Notes: generated from the sequence alone by a model not told the origin. A DNA stretch of 64,000 bases from Deinococcus sp. QL22 (GCF_023370075.1 NZ_CP097156.1:1-64000), one strand, 5' to 3'; counted from the first letter of the stretch, positions 31,325 through 40,360 are shown. A program made the numbers and translations.

Positions 31325-31418
31325 GTCACATAGAATTCTTCGAGTCATTACTGTGCAAAGCCTAGCCACGAGAGCCCTCGCCTAACCCCCTTCTTGACAC
31401 GAGTCAAGACAACACAGA
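31325..31418 (+). other. Candidate right end and omega-RNA region after tnpB
   Basis: In IS605 elements the guide RNA covers the tnpB 3' end and the right end. CCGC-gtta-GCGG (near 31300) and a CTTGAC-acga-GTCAAG inverted repeat (31393-31408) are the only structures seen. The exact end and guide start cannot be fixed without comparison to an empty site. Confidence 0.35.
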
Positions 31419-31462
31419 AAAAGCGCCCCCGCCTGCCAGCCGAAGCTGGGGCGGGGGCTTTT
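31419..31462. terminator. Bidirectional terminator between tnpB and the Septu-like pair
   Basis: GCCCCCG (31425-31431) pairs with CGGGGGC (31452-31458); an inner CCAGC-cgaa-GCTGG completes the stem. AAAA before and TTTT after let it work for both converging transcripts. Confidence 0.8.
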
Positions 31463-31510
31463 CGCTAGATGAGACCGGGCAAGGGAATTACCTGAACTCC
31501 GTCGCCTGAC

Positions 31511-32251
31511 TTAAGCCGGCCTCCGAATCGGCAAGGCTTGCAACCGCATCAGGACGTCCAGCCGCTCAAGCTCATCATCCCAAACCTCAAGGTGCCGCAA
31601 CACCTGTTCAGCCCTCTCCCATTCAGAGTACTGAAGCAGTTGCGAGGCCATAACCGCACTAAATTCCTTCTCAGGTGTCCCACTTTCCACGATGGCCACA
31701 GCGTCTGACCAGATATCCGCTTTCACAACCTCATCTAGTTCGCCGCCCACCACTCTATCCAGTTTGTGATGCAGTGTCTCCACCAGTCTGACGATTCCTT
31801 CCCAGACCACATCATGCTTGCCGGACAGTCGGGAGCCGAGGCGCAGTCGTTTCAAAGTGGCCCGACCCTCCTCAGTAATGGCATGCAAACGGGCACCCGA
31901 GTAAAAGAAATGCTGTGCAGGCTCATCCTCATAGGGATTGACGTATGCAGGCCCTACCACTTTGAGACGGTTGCAATCAGCGCATGAGCAGTTGAGATTG
32001 TTCCAAGTCGCCGCCAATAAAGGCTCCTCGTTTTTGGGAATGAAATGATCGACTTGCATATTGTCAATGGATCCCAGCAACGACTCACAGTAAACGCATT
32101 TCTCATGCGCTTCCAGGAACAGTGCGGCCAAGATGTCAGCAGCCCGCCATGGACGGGTGGAACGGTATTGCTCGAAATGCCGTCCTAGGGTCTGTTCTTT
32201 TTCGGGTGTGTCAAGTGATTCGGGCGGGCCGCCTCGTTGCAGTCGAATCAC
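31511..32251 (-). CDS. ptuB: HNH nuclease, PtuB-like (Septu-type defence)
   Basis: Residues 51-96 contain KCVYCESLLGS, QVDHFIPK, WNNLN and CADCNRLK: a treble-clef HNH with two CxxC pairs, like the nucleases paired with RecF-like ATPases in Septu systems and some retrons. The rest (246 aa in all) is helical. GTG 32251 overlaps the ATPase stop (GTGA). It would cut nucleic acid when the ATPase releases or activates it. The gene name is assigned by architecture, not by alignment. Confidence 0.7.
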   Translation of the reverse strand: MIRLQRGGPPESLDTPEKEQTLGRHFEQYRSTRPWRAADILAALFLEAHEKCVYCESLLGSIDNMQVDHFIPKNEEPLLAATWNNLNCSCADCNRLKVVGPAYVNPYEDEPAQHFFYSGARLHAITEEGRATLKRLRLGSRLSGKHDVVWEGIVRLVETLHHKLDRVVGGELDEVVKADIWSDAVAIVESGTPEKEFSAVMASQLLQYSEWERAEQVLRHLEVWDDELERLDVLMRLQALPIRRPA

Positions 32252-33330
32252 ACGCTGACTCCACCCATAGCCCTGTACTGCATGTCATAGACCCGCCGGA
32301 GGGGATTGGTTGGATGCAACATGGTCATGAGCTGCTCATACGGTGCCTGAGCAGCAGCAAGGTCGTCGCTGTCAAGAGCGTCATTAAAAGCCTGTTCTAT
32401 GCGTTGGCGCTCTTGCGAGAGGGTATCTTCAATTCCCATGACGTCCCGCAGTATTTCCTCAATACTCCAACCCTGGAAGCCGTATGCACTCGGTCTTGGC
32501 GAAATTTCTTTGATGTGTGGGACACCCTTAGTGTTGGTTTCCAACACCACCAACTGATGTTCACTCAGTCCCTGAATAATGTGTGGACTGTGCGTAGTCG
32601 CAATAATCTGTGCACGCGGCACAATTTCTTGAATCAAACCCAAGATTCTGTTTTGCCAAGCTGGATGTAAATGCACGTCAATTTCGTCAATGAGAATACA
32701 TCCCTCAAATTCCTCTGCAGATTGCTGACCCTGTGAATAAAAGTCGATTCCGAAAACGATACCAAAAAGCAAGAGATAAGCGCTTTGAAAGCCACTTGAC
32801 GTCCGATCGTAAGGGAGCGGTCCTGCAGGAGTTTCGAGCAGCACTTCAAAATTTCGATTGACCTCTAGAAATCGATAGGTTGGATCAAGAAGGGAGAAAA
32901 TCTGCTTACATAAATTGAAATTGCTAGCGCTGTTGGGATCTTCAATCCAACCTCTCATCTCAAAATGATCCATATGCACAAACCAATTTTTAAAAACGCG
33001 ACCTACATTTGAAAAGTTTGTCTGATCAACGACAGCAGTCTCAGCTTGGTATCGATGGTCGTAAGGCCGTAACGAAGAAATTACTGTCGCAGAGAGGGCT
33101 CTATTCACGTCAAAGTTGATCACTTTACCGTCAGCCAAATTCCCCCTTAGGCTCACACCTGGCCAGTTTATATTGTGTCGCGAAGTTGGTCTTTGCTGAG
33201 ATAAAAAGGCTAGGAGTCTAGATTTCCCAACACCATTTGTCCCAGCAATGACAGTGAGCCCTTCAGGCAGGTTGAGTGAAAAATCTTTGAATGGCGGAAA
33301 ATCCAACATTGTGACCGACTCAAATTGCAT
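32248..33330 (-). CDS. ptuA: AAA/ABC-type ATPase, PtuA-like (Septu-type defence)
   Basis: Walker A is GTNGVGKS at residues 30-37; the ABC-signature-like region is TSSGFQSAYLLL (about 177-188); Walker B is CILIDEIDVHLHP (211-223); the H-loop is IATTHSPH (243-250). The fold is that of RecF/AAA_21-type ATPases. ATG 33330 is chosen for its AGGTG ribosome site; an upstream start adds 22 residues. At 360 aa it is shorter than the best known PtuA proteins. Together with the overlapping HNH gene it forms a candidate antiphage pair on the prophage. Confidence 0.75.
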   Translation of the reverse strand: MQFESVTMLDFPPFKDFSLNLPEGLTVIAGTNGVGKSRLLAFLSQQRPTSRHNINWPGVSLRGNLADGKVINFDVNRALSATVISSLRPYDHRYQAETAVVDQTNFSNVGRVFKNWFVHMDHFEMRGWIEDPNSASNFNLCKQIFSLLDPTYRFLEVNRNFEVLLETPAGPLPYDRTSSGFQSAYLLLFGIVFGIDFYSQGQQSAEEFEGCILIDEIDVHLHPAWQNRILGLIQEIVPRAQIIATTHSPHIIQGLSEHQLVVLETNTKGVPHIKEISPRPSAYGFQGWSIEEILRDVMGIEDTLSQERQRIEQAFNDALDSDDLAAAQAPYEQLMTMLHPTNPLRRVYDMQYRAMGGVSV

Positions 33331-33433
33331 AGGAAGCACCTCGCTGCCTAGCAGAGTACGGTGTGACGGGTCTGGTTGCACACGCACCTCGGACAAGGGG
33401 CAGCCTGAAAGCTGCTACTCAAGCTGTCCCCCC

Positions 33434-33467
33434 TGAAAAAAAGAGCGAAGAGTATCGGGGACGCTCT
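33434..33467 (-). terminator. Rho-independent terminator at the end of the late operon
   Basis: In the leftward direction AGAGCG pairs with CGCTCT (33462-33467 and 33442-33447), followed by seven T. It ends transcription 64 bases after the last structural gene (33531). Confidence 0.75.
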
Positions 33468-33530
33468 GCCGTTAAGGACACTGGATTTGGCCCAATGAGG
33501 ATCGACACAGGCGCATCCGCTGAATTTGCC

Positions 33531-34289
33531 TTACGGCGCGACGTAGTACCCGGCGGTCACGCGCCAGATCACGCCCGTGGTCACCGGGCACACGATGGTC
33601 GTCGCCGTGTTCTGGGCACTGGACACCAGCGGCGCGGCAAAGTCCTCGCGCCAGCGATCCAGCGTACCCTGCGCCGCCGCCTCTGCTCCGAAGCTGAAGG
33701 CCAGGGGGCCGGGCAGGTTGGTGGTGGTCACCGTGACCGGCACCGCCGCTGCGGTCAGGGCCGCCGCCGCAAACCGGTTGATGGCCAGGTACGTCAGGTA
33801 GTGGCGCAGGCCCGTTCCTGGAGCAGCCAATGTCAGCGTCAACGCCGCGCCCGCCGCGCCCACTGCCGTGCCCAGCAGCGGCGTCACGCTGCCGTTGCGC
33901 GAATAGTCGTCCATATAGCCCAGCGAGGCCGCCAACGTCACGACTGCCGATCCAGAGGTGTAGGTCGTGCAGGTCACCCGCAGCTGGGTGTAGCCCGCGC
34001 AACTGCCTGTCCAGAGACCCGCCGTGCTGCCCGTGATGCTGAGCACGGCACTGTTGGAGGCGGCAGAGGTCAGCGAGCGCATGGGCAAGGGCACCCAGGT
34101 CACGCCGTCCACGGTGCCCTGCACCTGGAGCGTGAGGCTAAACGTGCCGCGCACGTCGAGCGAGACGGTCGCGCAGCCGTCCGAGCGGCAATCGAGCACA
34201 GCGTTCAGAGCGGCCAGCATTCCCGCCACAGAGAGGTTTTCACGCGGATGCTGGGTCAGCCCCGTACTGTCTAAGGAAAGTTTTGCCAT
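33531..34289 (-). CDS. Structural (tail fibre-associated) protein, 252 aa
   Basis: Starts MAKLSLDSTGLTQHPRENLS; the rest is Ala/Thr/Val-rich and beta-structured (FSLTLQVQGTVDGVTWVPLPM, VVTLAASLGYMDD), like virion surface or fibre-tip proteins. It is the last gene of the late region, just after two fibre-like genes. The start at 34289 lies one base after the previous stop. Confidence 0.6.
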   Translation of the reverse strand: MAKLSLDSTGLTQHPRENLSVAGMLAALNAVLDCRSDGCATVSLDVRGTFSLTLQVQGTVDGVTWVPLPMRSLTSAASNSAVLSITGSTAGLWTGSCAGYTQLRVTCTTYTSGSAVVTLAASLGYMDDYSRNGSVTPLLGTAVGAAGAALTLTLAAPGTGLRHYLTYLAINRFAAAALTAAAVPVTVTTTNLPGPLAFSFGAEAAAQGTLDRWREDFAAPLVSSAQNTATTIVCPVTTGVIWRVTAGYYVAP

Positions 34290-34290
34290 A

Positions 34291-35103
34291 TCAGACCGCC
34301 AAGTAATTGAGGAGGATCGGCCCCGACGTGCGGGACGCGAACGCAAGAGTCACGGTCAGGGTGTCGGTGCCGGGTTGTCCACTCAGGCTCAGCACGTCCA
34401 GCAGTTCAGGATCGTTTTCGGCGGAGTCGGGCACTGGCGCGAGGCTCAACACCACCCGGCTGGCAGGCGTCAGACCCGGTGCGGCGAGGGTCTGCCGGTG
34501 TTCCAGCCGGGAATTGGGCACGGTGGCTGTCACGGATCCAGACTGTGTGGGCACGCCCGGCTGAAAGTTCCCCGCGTGCCAGAGCGCAAGCCCGTTCACC
34601 GTCACGTCACCCACAGACAGCAAGACGAGCGGCCCCTGTTGATTGGCAACGTACATCACGGCGCTGCCCGCGTCCCCGTAACCCAGAAACCCAGCACGGA
34701 TGCCGGGCTGCTCCGTGTCGGGATAAAAGCCCATATAGACGTGATCGGCGGCCCCGCCCCTGAGTTGCAGCGCCTCGCTGCCTCCGTCTATCCGCACAAT
34801 CGGGGCGATAACGCGCCCCGCAAATGTTTCTTCCTGATCGCGGCGGGCGTATCCCGATGGACTGACCCCGCCCAGCGCCTCGGCGTTGTCCACCACGCCG
34901 GAATTGTTGCTGTCATAGGCGCTTCTGAGCATGTCCCCAGAGCCGCTGCCCGCTGGGGCCACCCACGCTCCATCCCCCCGGAGAAACGTACTGGCTGTGG
35001 GCGTGCCTGTGGGTGTGGGAAACAGGCTGAGTTTGGTCAGGATCGTTTTGACATCTGCACCGATGGCGGTGGCCAGTGCCGTGACCTTCTCCGCAAGGCC
35101 CAT
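34291..35103 (-). CDS. Tail fibre protein, 270 aa
   Basis: Contains FPTPTGTPTASTFLRGDGAWVAP, a collar motif common in tail fibres, and LWHAGNF near the middle. The N-terminus MGLAEKVTALATAIGADVKTI is paralogous to that of the upstream 164-aa protein (MTLAAKLTALATAVGVDIKAL), probably a shared attachment module. Confidence 0.75.
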   Translation of the reverse strand: MGLAEKVTALATAIGADVKTILTKLSLFPTPTGTPTASTFLRGDGAWVAPAGSGSGDMLRSAYDSNNSGVVDNAEALGGVSPSGYARRDQEETFAGRVIAPIVRIDGGSEALQLRGGAADHVYMGFYPDTEQPGIRAGFLGYGDAGSAVMYVANQQGPLVLLSVGDVTVNGLALWHAGNFQPGVPTQSGSVTATVPNSRLEHRQTLAAPGLTPASRVVLSLAPVPDSAENDPELLDVLSLSGQPGTDTLTVTLAFASRTSGPILLNYLAV

Positions 35104-35597
35104 CAGGCTTTGGCGGCAGTGTAGGCCGCGACTGGATCAGCGCCCGCCGCGTCCCCTGTATCCGCAGCGCTGGCCGCCCCGATGTTGGCCCGTGCCTGCG
35201 CTTGTTGCGGCGCAGTGAGGCTCTGCACGTCATCGAACCGCACCCGGTTGCCCACAGCGGTGAGTAGGTTGCCCAGCGCGGTCTGGTCAGTGCCCAGTCG
35301 CGCTTCGATCTCGCCGAGCGTATCCAGCGCGGAACTGGCCCCACCGGTCAGTTTGTTCTCCAGCGTGGTCAACAGGTCAATGACCTTACTGGAGCTGTAG
35401 CTACTGGTCGAGGACGAGGCCGCGTCATTGATGCCGGAGGCACTGGCAACAGCAGCCTTGATTTCGTTGATGGCGCCGACCAGGGTGGTCTTTTCAGTGG
35501 TGGTCAGGGCGGCGAGATTGCCCCGTGTGGTGATGAGGGCTTTGATGTCTACGCCTACGGCAGTGGCAAGGGCGGTCAATTTGGCGGCAAGGGTCAT
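35103..35597 (-). CDS. Tail fibre-like protein, 164 aa
   Basis: TTEKTTLVGAINEI, SSSTSSYSSSKVIDLL and LTAPQQAQARANIGAAS are motifs of phage tail fibre repeats. The N-terminus is shared with the gene downstream. It overlaps that gene's ATG by one base. Confidence 0.7.
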   Translation of the reverse strand: MTLAAKLTALATAVGVDIKALITTRGNLAALTTTEKTTLVGAINEIKAAVASASGINDAASSSTSSYSSSKVIDLLTTLENKLTGGASSALDTLGEIEARLGTDQTALGNLLTAVGNRVRFDDVQSLTAPQQAQARANIGAASAADTGDAAGADPVAAYTAAKA

Positions 35598-35605
35598 GGC
35601 ACTCC

Positions 35606-35824
35606 TTAAAGTTTGGCAACTTGATAGATCAGTTCGAGGTCAAGGGAAAGGTCATCCACGTTCTGGCCGTCTCGGCCCGGTACCGGCACGAAGGCCACCC
35701 CCTGTTCCACTGGGATGCCTGCAATCGCAGAGGCCACCGGATCCGGCGCGGTGCCGGGCAGCATCTTCGCCAGCACTCCCGGCGTCCAGCTCACCCCCGG
35801 CTGCATTCGCTCCAACAAGCTCAC
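35606..35824 (-). CDS. Small structural-region protein, 72 aa
   Basis: MSLLERMQPGVSWTPGVLAKM..., ending DLSLDLELIYQVAKL. Sits between two virion-type genes and overlaps the upstream stop. Unknown function. Confidence 0.6.
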   Translation of the reverse strand: MSLLERMQPGVSWTPGVLAKMLPGTAPDPVASAIAGIPVEQGVAFVPVPGRDGQNVDDLSLDLELIYQVAKL

Positions 35825-36240
35825 CGCGTCACGTCCTGCTCAATGCTCCACGTCCCCTGCGCCCAGGTCTGCGGCGACTGACCGGGACTGCTGAATTCCA
35901 AATCCCAGACGCAGGTGTCGATCACTTTAGCCGTGTGTAGCGGGGTAAAACGGAACACGAGGGCCGGGCCAGTGGTGCCGTCCGGGAGCGGGTAGGCGGC
36001 TTCGATGCGCAGGTCGCCCGCCGCGCTGGTCAACTCGATCAGCGCGGCCTCGTCGGTGGCGTCCACTTTGAACTGCGCCCGCATGACGGTGTATGCGGCC
36101 TGCACCTGCGCGACGGCGGCGGGCGGCATGGGAATGCGGGTGGGTTGGCCACCGACCACGGGGCCTGCGTAAGTGAGGGCGACGGCCCGTTCAAAGCCGT
36201 CGCCCCGCCGCCCCTTTTCGAGCTTGACTTTGTAGGCCAC
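35821..36240 (-). CDS. Hypothetical late protein, 139 aa
   Basis: Basic start (MAYKVKLEKGRRGDGFERAV), beta-rich end (VIDTCVWDLEFSSPGQSPQTW). Probably a minor virion component by position. A GGAGG site precedes ATG 36240. Confidence 0.6.
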   Translation of the reverse strand: MAYKVKLEKGRRGDGFERAVALTYAGPVVGGQPTRIPMPPAAVAQVQAAYTVMRAQFKVDATDEAALIELTSAAGDLRIEAAYPLPDGTTGPALVFRFTPLHTAKVIDTCVWDLEFSSPGQSPQTWAQGTWSIEQDVTR

Positions 36241-36249
36241 GGAGCCTCC

Positions 36250-36663
36250 TTACTTCAGCCAGATGGAGACGGGGCGCACACCGCTGCTGGGGCGGTAAGC
36301 CAGCACCGTTGCGTCAATCACGGTGCCGTCCTCAAACCGCACGCGGATTTGGGTGCCCGGCAGCAGGTTTGGCACGTTGCATGACCAGCGCAGGCCAACC
36401 GAGATTTTCTCGGAGGTGCACCAGGCCTGCGCCACCGCGTCGAGGCGCAGCGTGTCCGACGTGTCGATGGTCAGGGCGGGGCCGTCCGTGGGCTTGGTCG
36501 GGTCGCCGGTCAGGGCGTCCGGGCCGGGATTGGTCAGCACCAGGCTGGAGCCGTCGCGGGTCAGGGTGCTGCGCTCGGCAGGCTGGAGGAGTTGAGCCAC
36601 CGGGGCGCAGGAAGCGAGGGCGAGCGTGCAAAGCAGCAGCGAGTGGAACAAGACTTTTTTCAT
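36250..36663 (-). CDS. Lipoprotein, 137 aa
   Basis: MKKVLFHSLLLCTLALASC is a lipoprotein signal peptide (lipobox LASC, Cys 19). The mature part is Thr/Asp-rich and then beta (IRVRFEDGTVIDATVLAYR). Next to a holin-like gene, it could be a spanin-type or exclusion lipoprotein; only the export signal is certain. Confidence 0.7.
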   Translation of the reverse strand: MKKVLFHSLLLCTLALASCAPVAQLLQPAERSTLTRDGSSLVLTNPGPDALTGDPTKPTDGPALTIDTSDTLRLDAVAQAWCTSEKISVGLRWSCNVPNLLPGTQIRVRFEDGTVIDATVLAYRPSSGVRPVSIWLK

Positions 36664-36709
36664 TGGAGGTCTCCTGGGAAAGGTCAGCGAAGAGGCGAGG
36701 GCGAGTGGA

Positions 36710-37486
36710 TTAAAGTCGGCCTGCTTTGATATCCAGTAGCACTCCGTTCAGGCGCTGGCGACCGGCGTTGGAAACGTACCCGTCGCCGTCCAGCAGCTCC
36801 GGCGCGAGGCGAACGGCTTCGGTGAGAAAGCGTTCCGCTAAGCCTTTCGGTACGCCGCTGGGGAAGGCACTCGTCAGCAGACCAATTGCCACCTCCAGCA
36901 GCGGCGAGGAAATCAGCCCCGTCATGACGCCCAGGGCCGCGCCGCCCAGATTGCCGCCCAGCAAACGTGCGCCTTCAGGCACGCCATTCAAGTAAGGCGA
37001 AGGCGTGGAGATCGCCTCCACTCCGGAAGGGCGTAGCGGCTCCTGCTGAACACCCTCTGAAGTCTTCGTCTCACCGCTTTGCTCGCGCGCCGACTCCGTT
37101 GCCAGCACATTGGCCTTGGTGTTGGCCTGCACGCGCATCAGGTAGTCGCCGTTGGCTTTGACCCACCCCACGAGCGCCGAAATCACGGCGGGCCAGAGCG
37201 GATCAGTCCCACTGGACAGGGCCGCTTGAATGATGGTCAGACCGAGGGCAATGACGATGCTCAGCACTGCACTGATGAGCACGGTTGTGGGGCCTTCGGT
37301 GCGCCCTAATTTCTTCGCCACTGCGGTCAGGGGCGTGACCAGCCAGCCCGTCAGCGCCGTGATGATGACGGTCACGATGGCGGTGTATTCGGCAGGAATG
37401 CCCGCAGGCAGCCCAAGGGATTGCGCGAAAGCCGTGGGCAGCAGCGACACCACGAACAGGAACAACAGAGCGACGATCGGATTCAT
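36710..37486 (-). CDS. Three-TM holin-like protein, 258 aa
   Basis: Hydrophobic segments at residues about 2-20 (PIVALLFLFVVSLLPTAFA), 35-55 (YTAIVTVIITALTGWLVTPL) and 70-92 (TVLISAVLSIVIALGLTIIQAAL), then a long soluble tail. ATG 37486 has GGAG seven bases upstream. Placed among lysis and fibre genes, so a holin is plausible, but it is longer than most. Confidence 0.65.
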   Translation of the reverse strand: MNPIVALLFLFVVSLLPTAFAQSLGLPAGIPAEYTAIVTVIITALTGWLVTPLTAVAKKLGRTEGPTTVLISAVLSIVIALGLTIIQAALSSGTDPLWPAVISALVGWVKANGDYLMRVQANTKANVLATESAREQSGETKTSEGVQQEPLRPSGVEAISTPSPYLNGVPEGARLLGGNLGGAALGVMTGLISSPLLEVAIGLLTSAFPSGVPKGLAERFLTEAVRLAPELLDGDGYVSNAGRQRLNGVLLDIKAGRL

Positions 37487-37553
37487 AAGCACACTCCAGG
37501 GGCGCGGCCCCAGACATGGAGGTCTAAGGCCGGAAGAAGGCGAAAGATTGGGG

Positions 37554-39137
37554 TTAGAAGCGTCTGCCGACCGACTGACTGTTGGCGTGCGCTAAGGCCC
37601 ACCACTCTGCCAGCGCCGCCCTGCCGCCGTCCTTGACCATCAGACGTTTTAGGTTGTCTTTGCCGCTGCCGCCGTAGGTCTTCAGGTCGGCAGGCAGGGC
37701 CAGCGGGCCTTCGGCAGTGGCGTTAAATTCCACGTTCCGGTTGAACAGGATGGCGTCGAAGATCGCCTGGCCGTTGTCGGTGGCCAGCCTCGCCCGCCGT
37801 TCGTAATTGGTCATCTGGAAGTAAGCGCTCGGGCCGCCTGCCCACGGCACACCCTCAATGTGGCGGTCGGTGAGGTAGCTGCGGTTGCCGTCCCATTCGC
37901 AGTGGTGGCCGCCCTGCTGCGACCAGATGGCCCTGAAACCGATCCCCCAATTGCGCCGGAGCACAATGTCGTGCGGGTTGCGGGCGTGAATGTTGTCCAC
38001 GCCTTCAATCAACCCACTCGTGCCGCTGTACTCGGTTTCCCTGGGGTCTTGCGGACTGGTGGGATTGCTGATCACCTTGTTGGAGCCGTTGTAACTCTTG
38101 CTCACTCCAGGCACGTACTCCAAGTCCGGGCCGCCCGTGTTGACCACGAAATTGTCTTGCACCACCAGCGGATCACTGGAGAGGCCCGAACTTTCCTGAA
38201 AGGCCAGTCCGTCTTCGACCGTGTAGCCGAGGTCAGCCGTGCAGAGATTCCATTCCACGATGCCAGGGACGTTCAGCACCTTCCCCAGCCGGAGGTAGTT
38301 GGACACCTCGCGTCCAATCACGCCGCCGATGGCCTTGCGCCGGTCATTGTTTTCGTGGGTGGAGACCCACAGGCTGCGAATGTATCCCCCTTTGCCGTCA
38401 CTCATGCGGCCGTCAGGGTTGTGGAGGTGGTTGCGGTAGAGCCGGAAGCGGTCGCCCTTGCTGGGGTTCCCGGCAAACTGACGGGCCAGAGGGTTGCCCT
38501 CGCTGTACCCCGTCAGGAACAGGCCCTGACCGATGCCAAACACATCGTTATGGTGCCAGTCGATGTCCATGAACTCCTGAAGGTCGAAGAACCTCGCGGG
38601 CGGCTGGCCTGCTCTGATGGGGGGCAGCATCCGGTAGCTGCTGTCTTTGCCTCTGAGCCGCGACCGCCATCCAGAGAACATTGGCCCGCGTGAGACGGCC
38701 ACCACGTTGTCGAAGGACGGCAGAACCGTGTTGGCAGGCAACGTGAAGCACGGCCCCTCGCCTTCATTCCAGAAATAGCGCCCTTCCAGCTTGTCTCCCG
38801 GCTTGACCGTGATGGCGCTCTCCCAGACTTTGCCTTTGGGCAGTTCTGGCATGGTGGGCCGCAGCCGCACCGGGGGAATGCTGGGCGGCGTCGGCACCAG
38901 CACAGGCGGCGGGGGTGCAGGCGGCGTGACCACTGGTGGCTGAGGAACCACGACGACGGGCGGTTCAGGAGCTACCACAGGCGGCAGCGGCGTTACCACC
39001 GGTGGAGGGGCAGGCGTGGCCACCACCGCGGCCGTCACGGCGAGCGCCAGGCTGAGAGTGAGGCGGATGGTGTCACCGTTTGGCAGGGTGCCCGCATAGG
39101 TGCCGTCGGACTGCAAAATCAAAGGAATATTGGTCAT
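37554..39137 (-). CDS. Tailspike/fibre with Pro-rich stalk and beta-helix-like domain, 527 aa
   Basis: Residues 40-95 are a Pro/Val-rich stalk (PPVVTPLPPVVAPEPP...). The remainder has the asparagine-rich, periodic turns of pectate-lyase-like beta helices (YRNHLHNPDGRMSDGKGGYIRSLWV; RRNWGIGFRAIWSQQGGHH). Likely a receptor-binding or polysaccharide-processing spike. Catalytic residues cannot be assigned. Confidence 0.7.
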   Translation of the reverse strand: MTNIPLILQSDGTYAGTLPNGDTIRLTLSLALAVTAAVVATPAPPPVVTPLPPVVAPEPPVVVVPQPPVVTPPAPPPPVLVPTPPSIPPVRLRPTMPELPKGKVWESAITVKPGDKLEGRYFWNEGEGPCFTLPANTVLPSFDNVVAVSRGPMFSGWRSRLRGKDSSYRMLPPIRAGQPPARFFDLQEFMDIDWHHNDVFGIGQGLFLTGYSEGNPLARQFAGNPSKGDRFRLYRNHLHNPDGRMSDGKGGYIRSLWVSTHENNDRRKAIGGVIGREVSNYLRLGKVLNVPGIVEWNLCTADLGYTVEDGLAFQESSGLSSDPLVVQDNFVVNTGGPDLEYVPGVSKSYNGSNKVISNPTSPQDPRETEYSGTSGLIEGVDNIHARNPHDIVLRRNWGIGFRAIWSQQGGHHCEWDGNRSYLTDRHIEGVPWAGGPSAYFQMTNYERRARLATDNGQAIFDAILFNRNVEFNATAEGPLALPADLKTYGGSGKDNLKRLMVKDGGRAALAEWWALAHANSQSVGRRF

Positions 39138-39152
39138 GGCAGTCTCCTCGCG

Positions 39153-39869
39153 TCAGTGAATGACGCCGGGGGGCAGGGCGGGAACGACCAGCGTCGGCTC
39201 CCGGCTGTTCAGGTACACGCGCACGGTCTCGGTGCGGGCGTCGATGCTCATGTCGTGTTCGGGACGCTGCACCAGTTGCCCGGTAATTTCTACGTCGTTG
39301 ACCAGCACGCGGGTCGTTGGTGCCCCTCGCAGGGCCTGCAGCGAGGCCAGCGTGCGCTTGGCGCCACGGGCGTACAGCCAATGCTCGGGCGGATGGTAGT
39401 GCTCGCGGACAAACGCCTCGCAGGCCTGACGGTTCTTGATGTGCGCGCTCGGCCAGTGGCTCGGGGCCAGCACCACGCCCGCTTTCTTGACGTAGAAATG
39501 CAGGTGCGCGGCCATGTTGAGCTTTGCGCCTTTGCCAATCTGCCCGATCAGGTCGCCGCCGCTGACACGTTGGCCCAGCGTGACGTGAATGTCCCGCAGG
39601 TGCCAGTAGCCGGAAATGCTGCCGTCCTCGTGTTTGATTTCAACAATGCCGCCGATGTACCCGTCCCACATCACGGCCACCACCACGCCTGAATCCACGC
39701 CGTGTACCGGGTCACCCAGATCGGTATTACCGCCAGTGACGGCATTGAGGTCGATTGCAGGGTGAACGGAGCCCTCTGCCCGGTAATAGGCTGCGTCCAG
39801 GAAAGCGCAGCCGGTCTGCACGGTGTAGCGGGTGGTCGGCGTATCGAGCGTGGGCCAAAATGCGGTCAT
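39153..39869 (-). CDS. M23-family peptidase, candidate endolysin, 238 aa
   Basis: Zinc ligands of the LytM/M23 fold are visible: H36-x3-D40 (HPAIDLN) and H122-L-H124 (AAHLHF), with the typical GDPVHGVDSGVVV, GGIVEIKHEDG and YWHL...VTLGQRVSGGDLIGQIGKG strands between. It cleaves peptidoglycan cross-bridges. No signal peptide, so release via a holin is expected. GGGAG precedes ATG 39869, which overlaps the upstream stop. Confidence 0.85.
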   Translation of the reverse strand: MTAFWPTLDTPTTRYTVQTGCAFLDAAYYRAEGSVHPAIDLNAVTGGNTDLGDPVHGVDSGVVVAVMWDGYIGGIVEIKHEDGSISGYWHLRDIHVTLGQRVSGGDLIGQIGKGAKLNMAAHLHFYVKKAGVVLAPSHWPSAHIKNRQACEAFVREHYHPPEHWLYARGAKRTLASLQALRGAPTTRVLVNDVEITGQLVQRPEHDMSIDARTETVRVYLNSREPTLVVPALPPGVIH

Positions 39870-40360
39870 GCGTCTCCCTTCTGAAAGCAACTGGCCGCAA
39901 TGACGAAGGGCACGCGGTAGGCCGAGGCGTCCGAGTTGAAGGCGGTGGCCGCGCCGCGCACCTCATACAGGCCTACGGGCAAGGTCTTGGGCAATTGGTA
40001 GCGAATTGTCCGGGTGACCCCTTGACCGCGTTCTTCTTCCGTCCAGACGAAAAACTTGGGGGCCACTTCTGGCACCAGCGTGCGCTGTTCGGAGACGTTC
40101 CAGAGCGTGCGCACCACCACCAGCAGGGTAGGCACCCGGTCGACGATCAGCTGGGGCCGGAACTCCACGACGTCGCCGGGACAGATGTCGCCGCGGGTCG
40201 GCAGGTACACCTCCTCGGTGAAGGTAAACGGCGGTGGGCGGAACACTTGGCGGTAGGTCTGAATGACGAGCAGGCTGCCGAGAATCAGCAAGCACGCCAT
40301 CACGCCCCACACCACGCCCCGTGCCCAGCGCTGGACACTGCGAACTTCTAAACCGGTCAT
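39866..40360 (-). CDS. Single-TM late protein, 164 aa
   Basis: One TM segment (VVWGVMACLLILGSLLVIQTY, about residues 16-36), then an external beta-rich domain (VYLPTRGDICPGDVVEFRPQLIVDR ... VGLYEVRGAATAFNSDA). ATG 40360 overlaps the preceding stop. Between endolysin and XhlA-like genes, so a lysis accessory role is possible. Confidence 0.65.
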   Translation of the reverse strand: MTGLEVRSVQRWARGVVWGVMACLLILGSLLVIQTYRQVFRPPPFTFTEEVYLPTRGDICPGDVVEFRPQLIVDRVPTLLVVVRTLWNVSEQRTLVPEVAPKFFVWTEEERGQGVTRTIRYQLPKTLPVGLYEVRGAATAFNSDASAYRVPFVIAASCFQKGDA

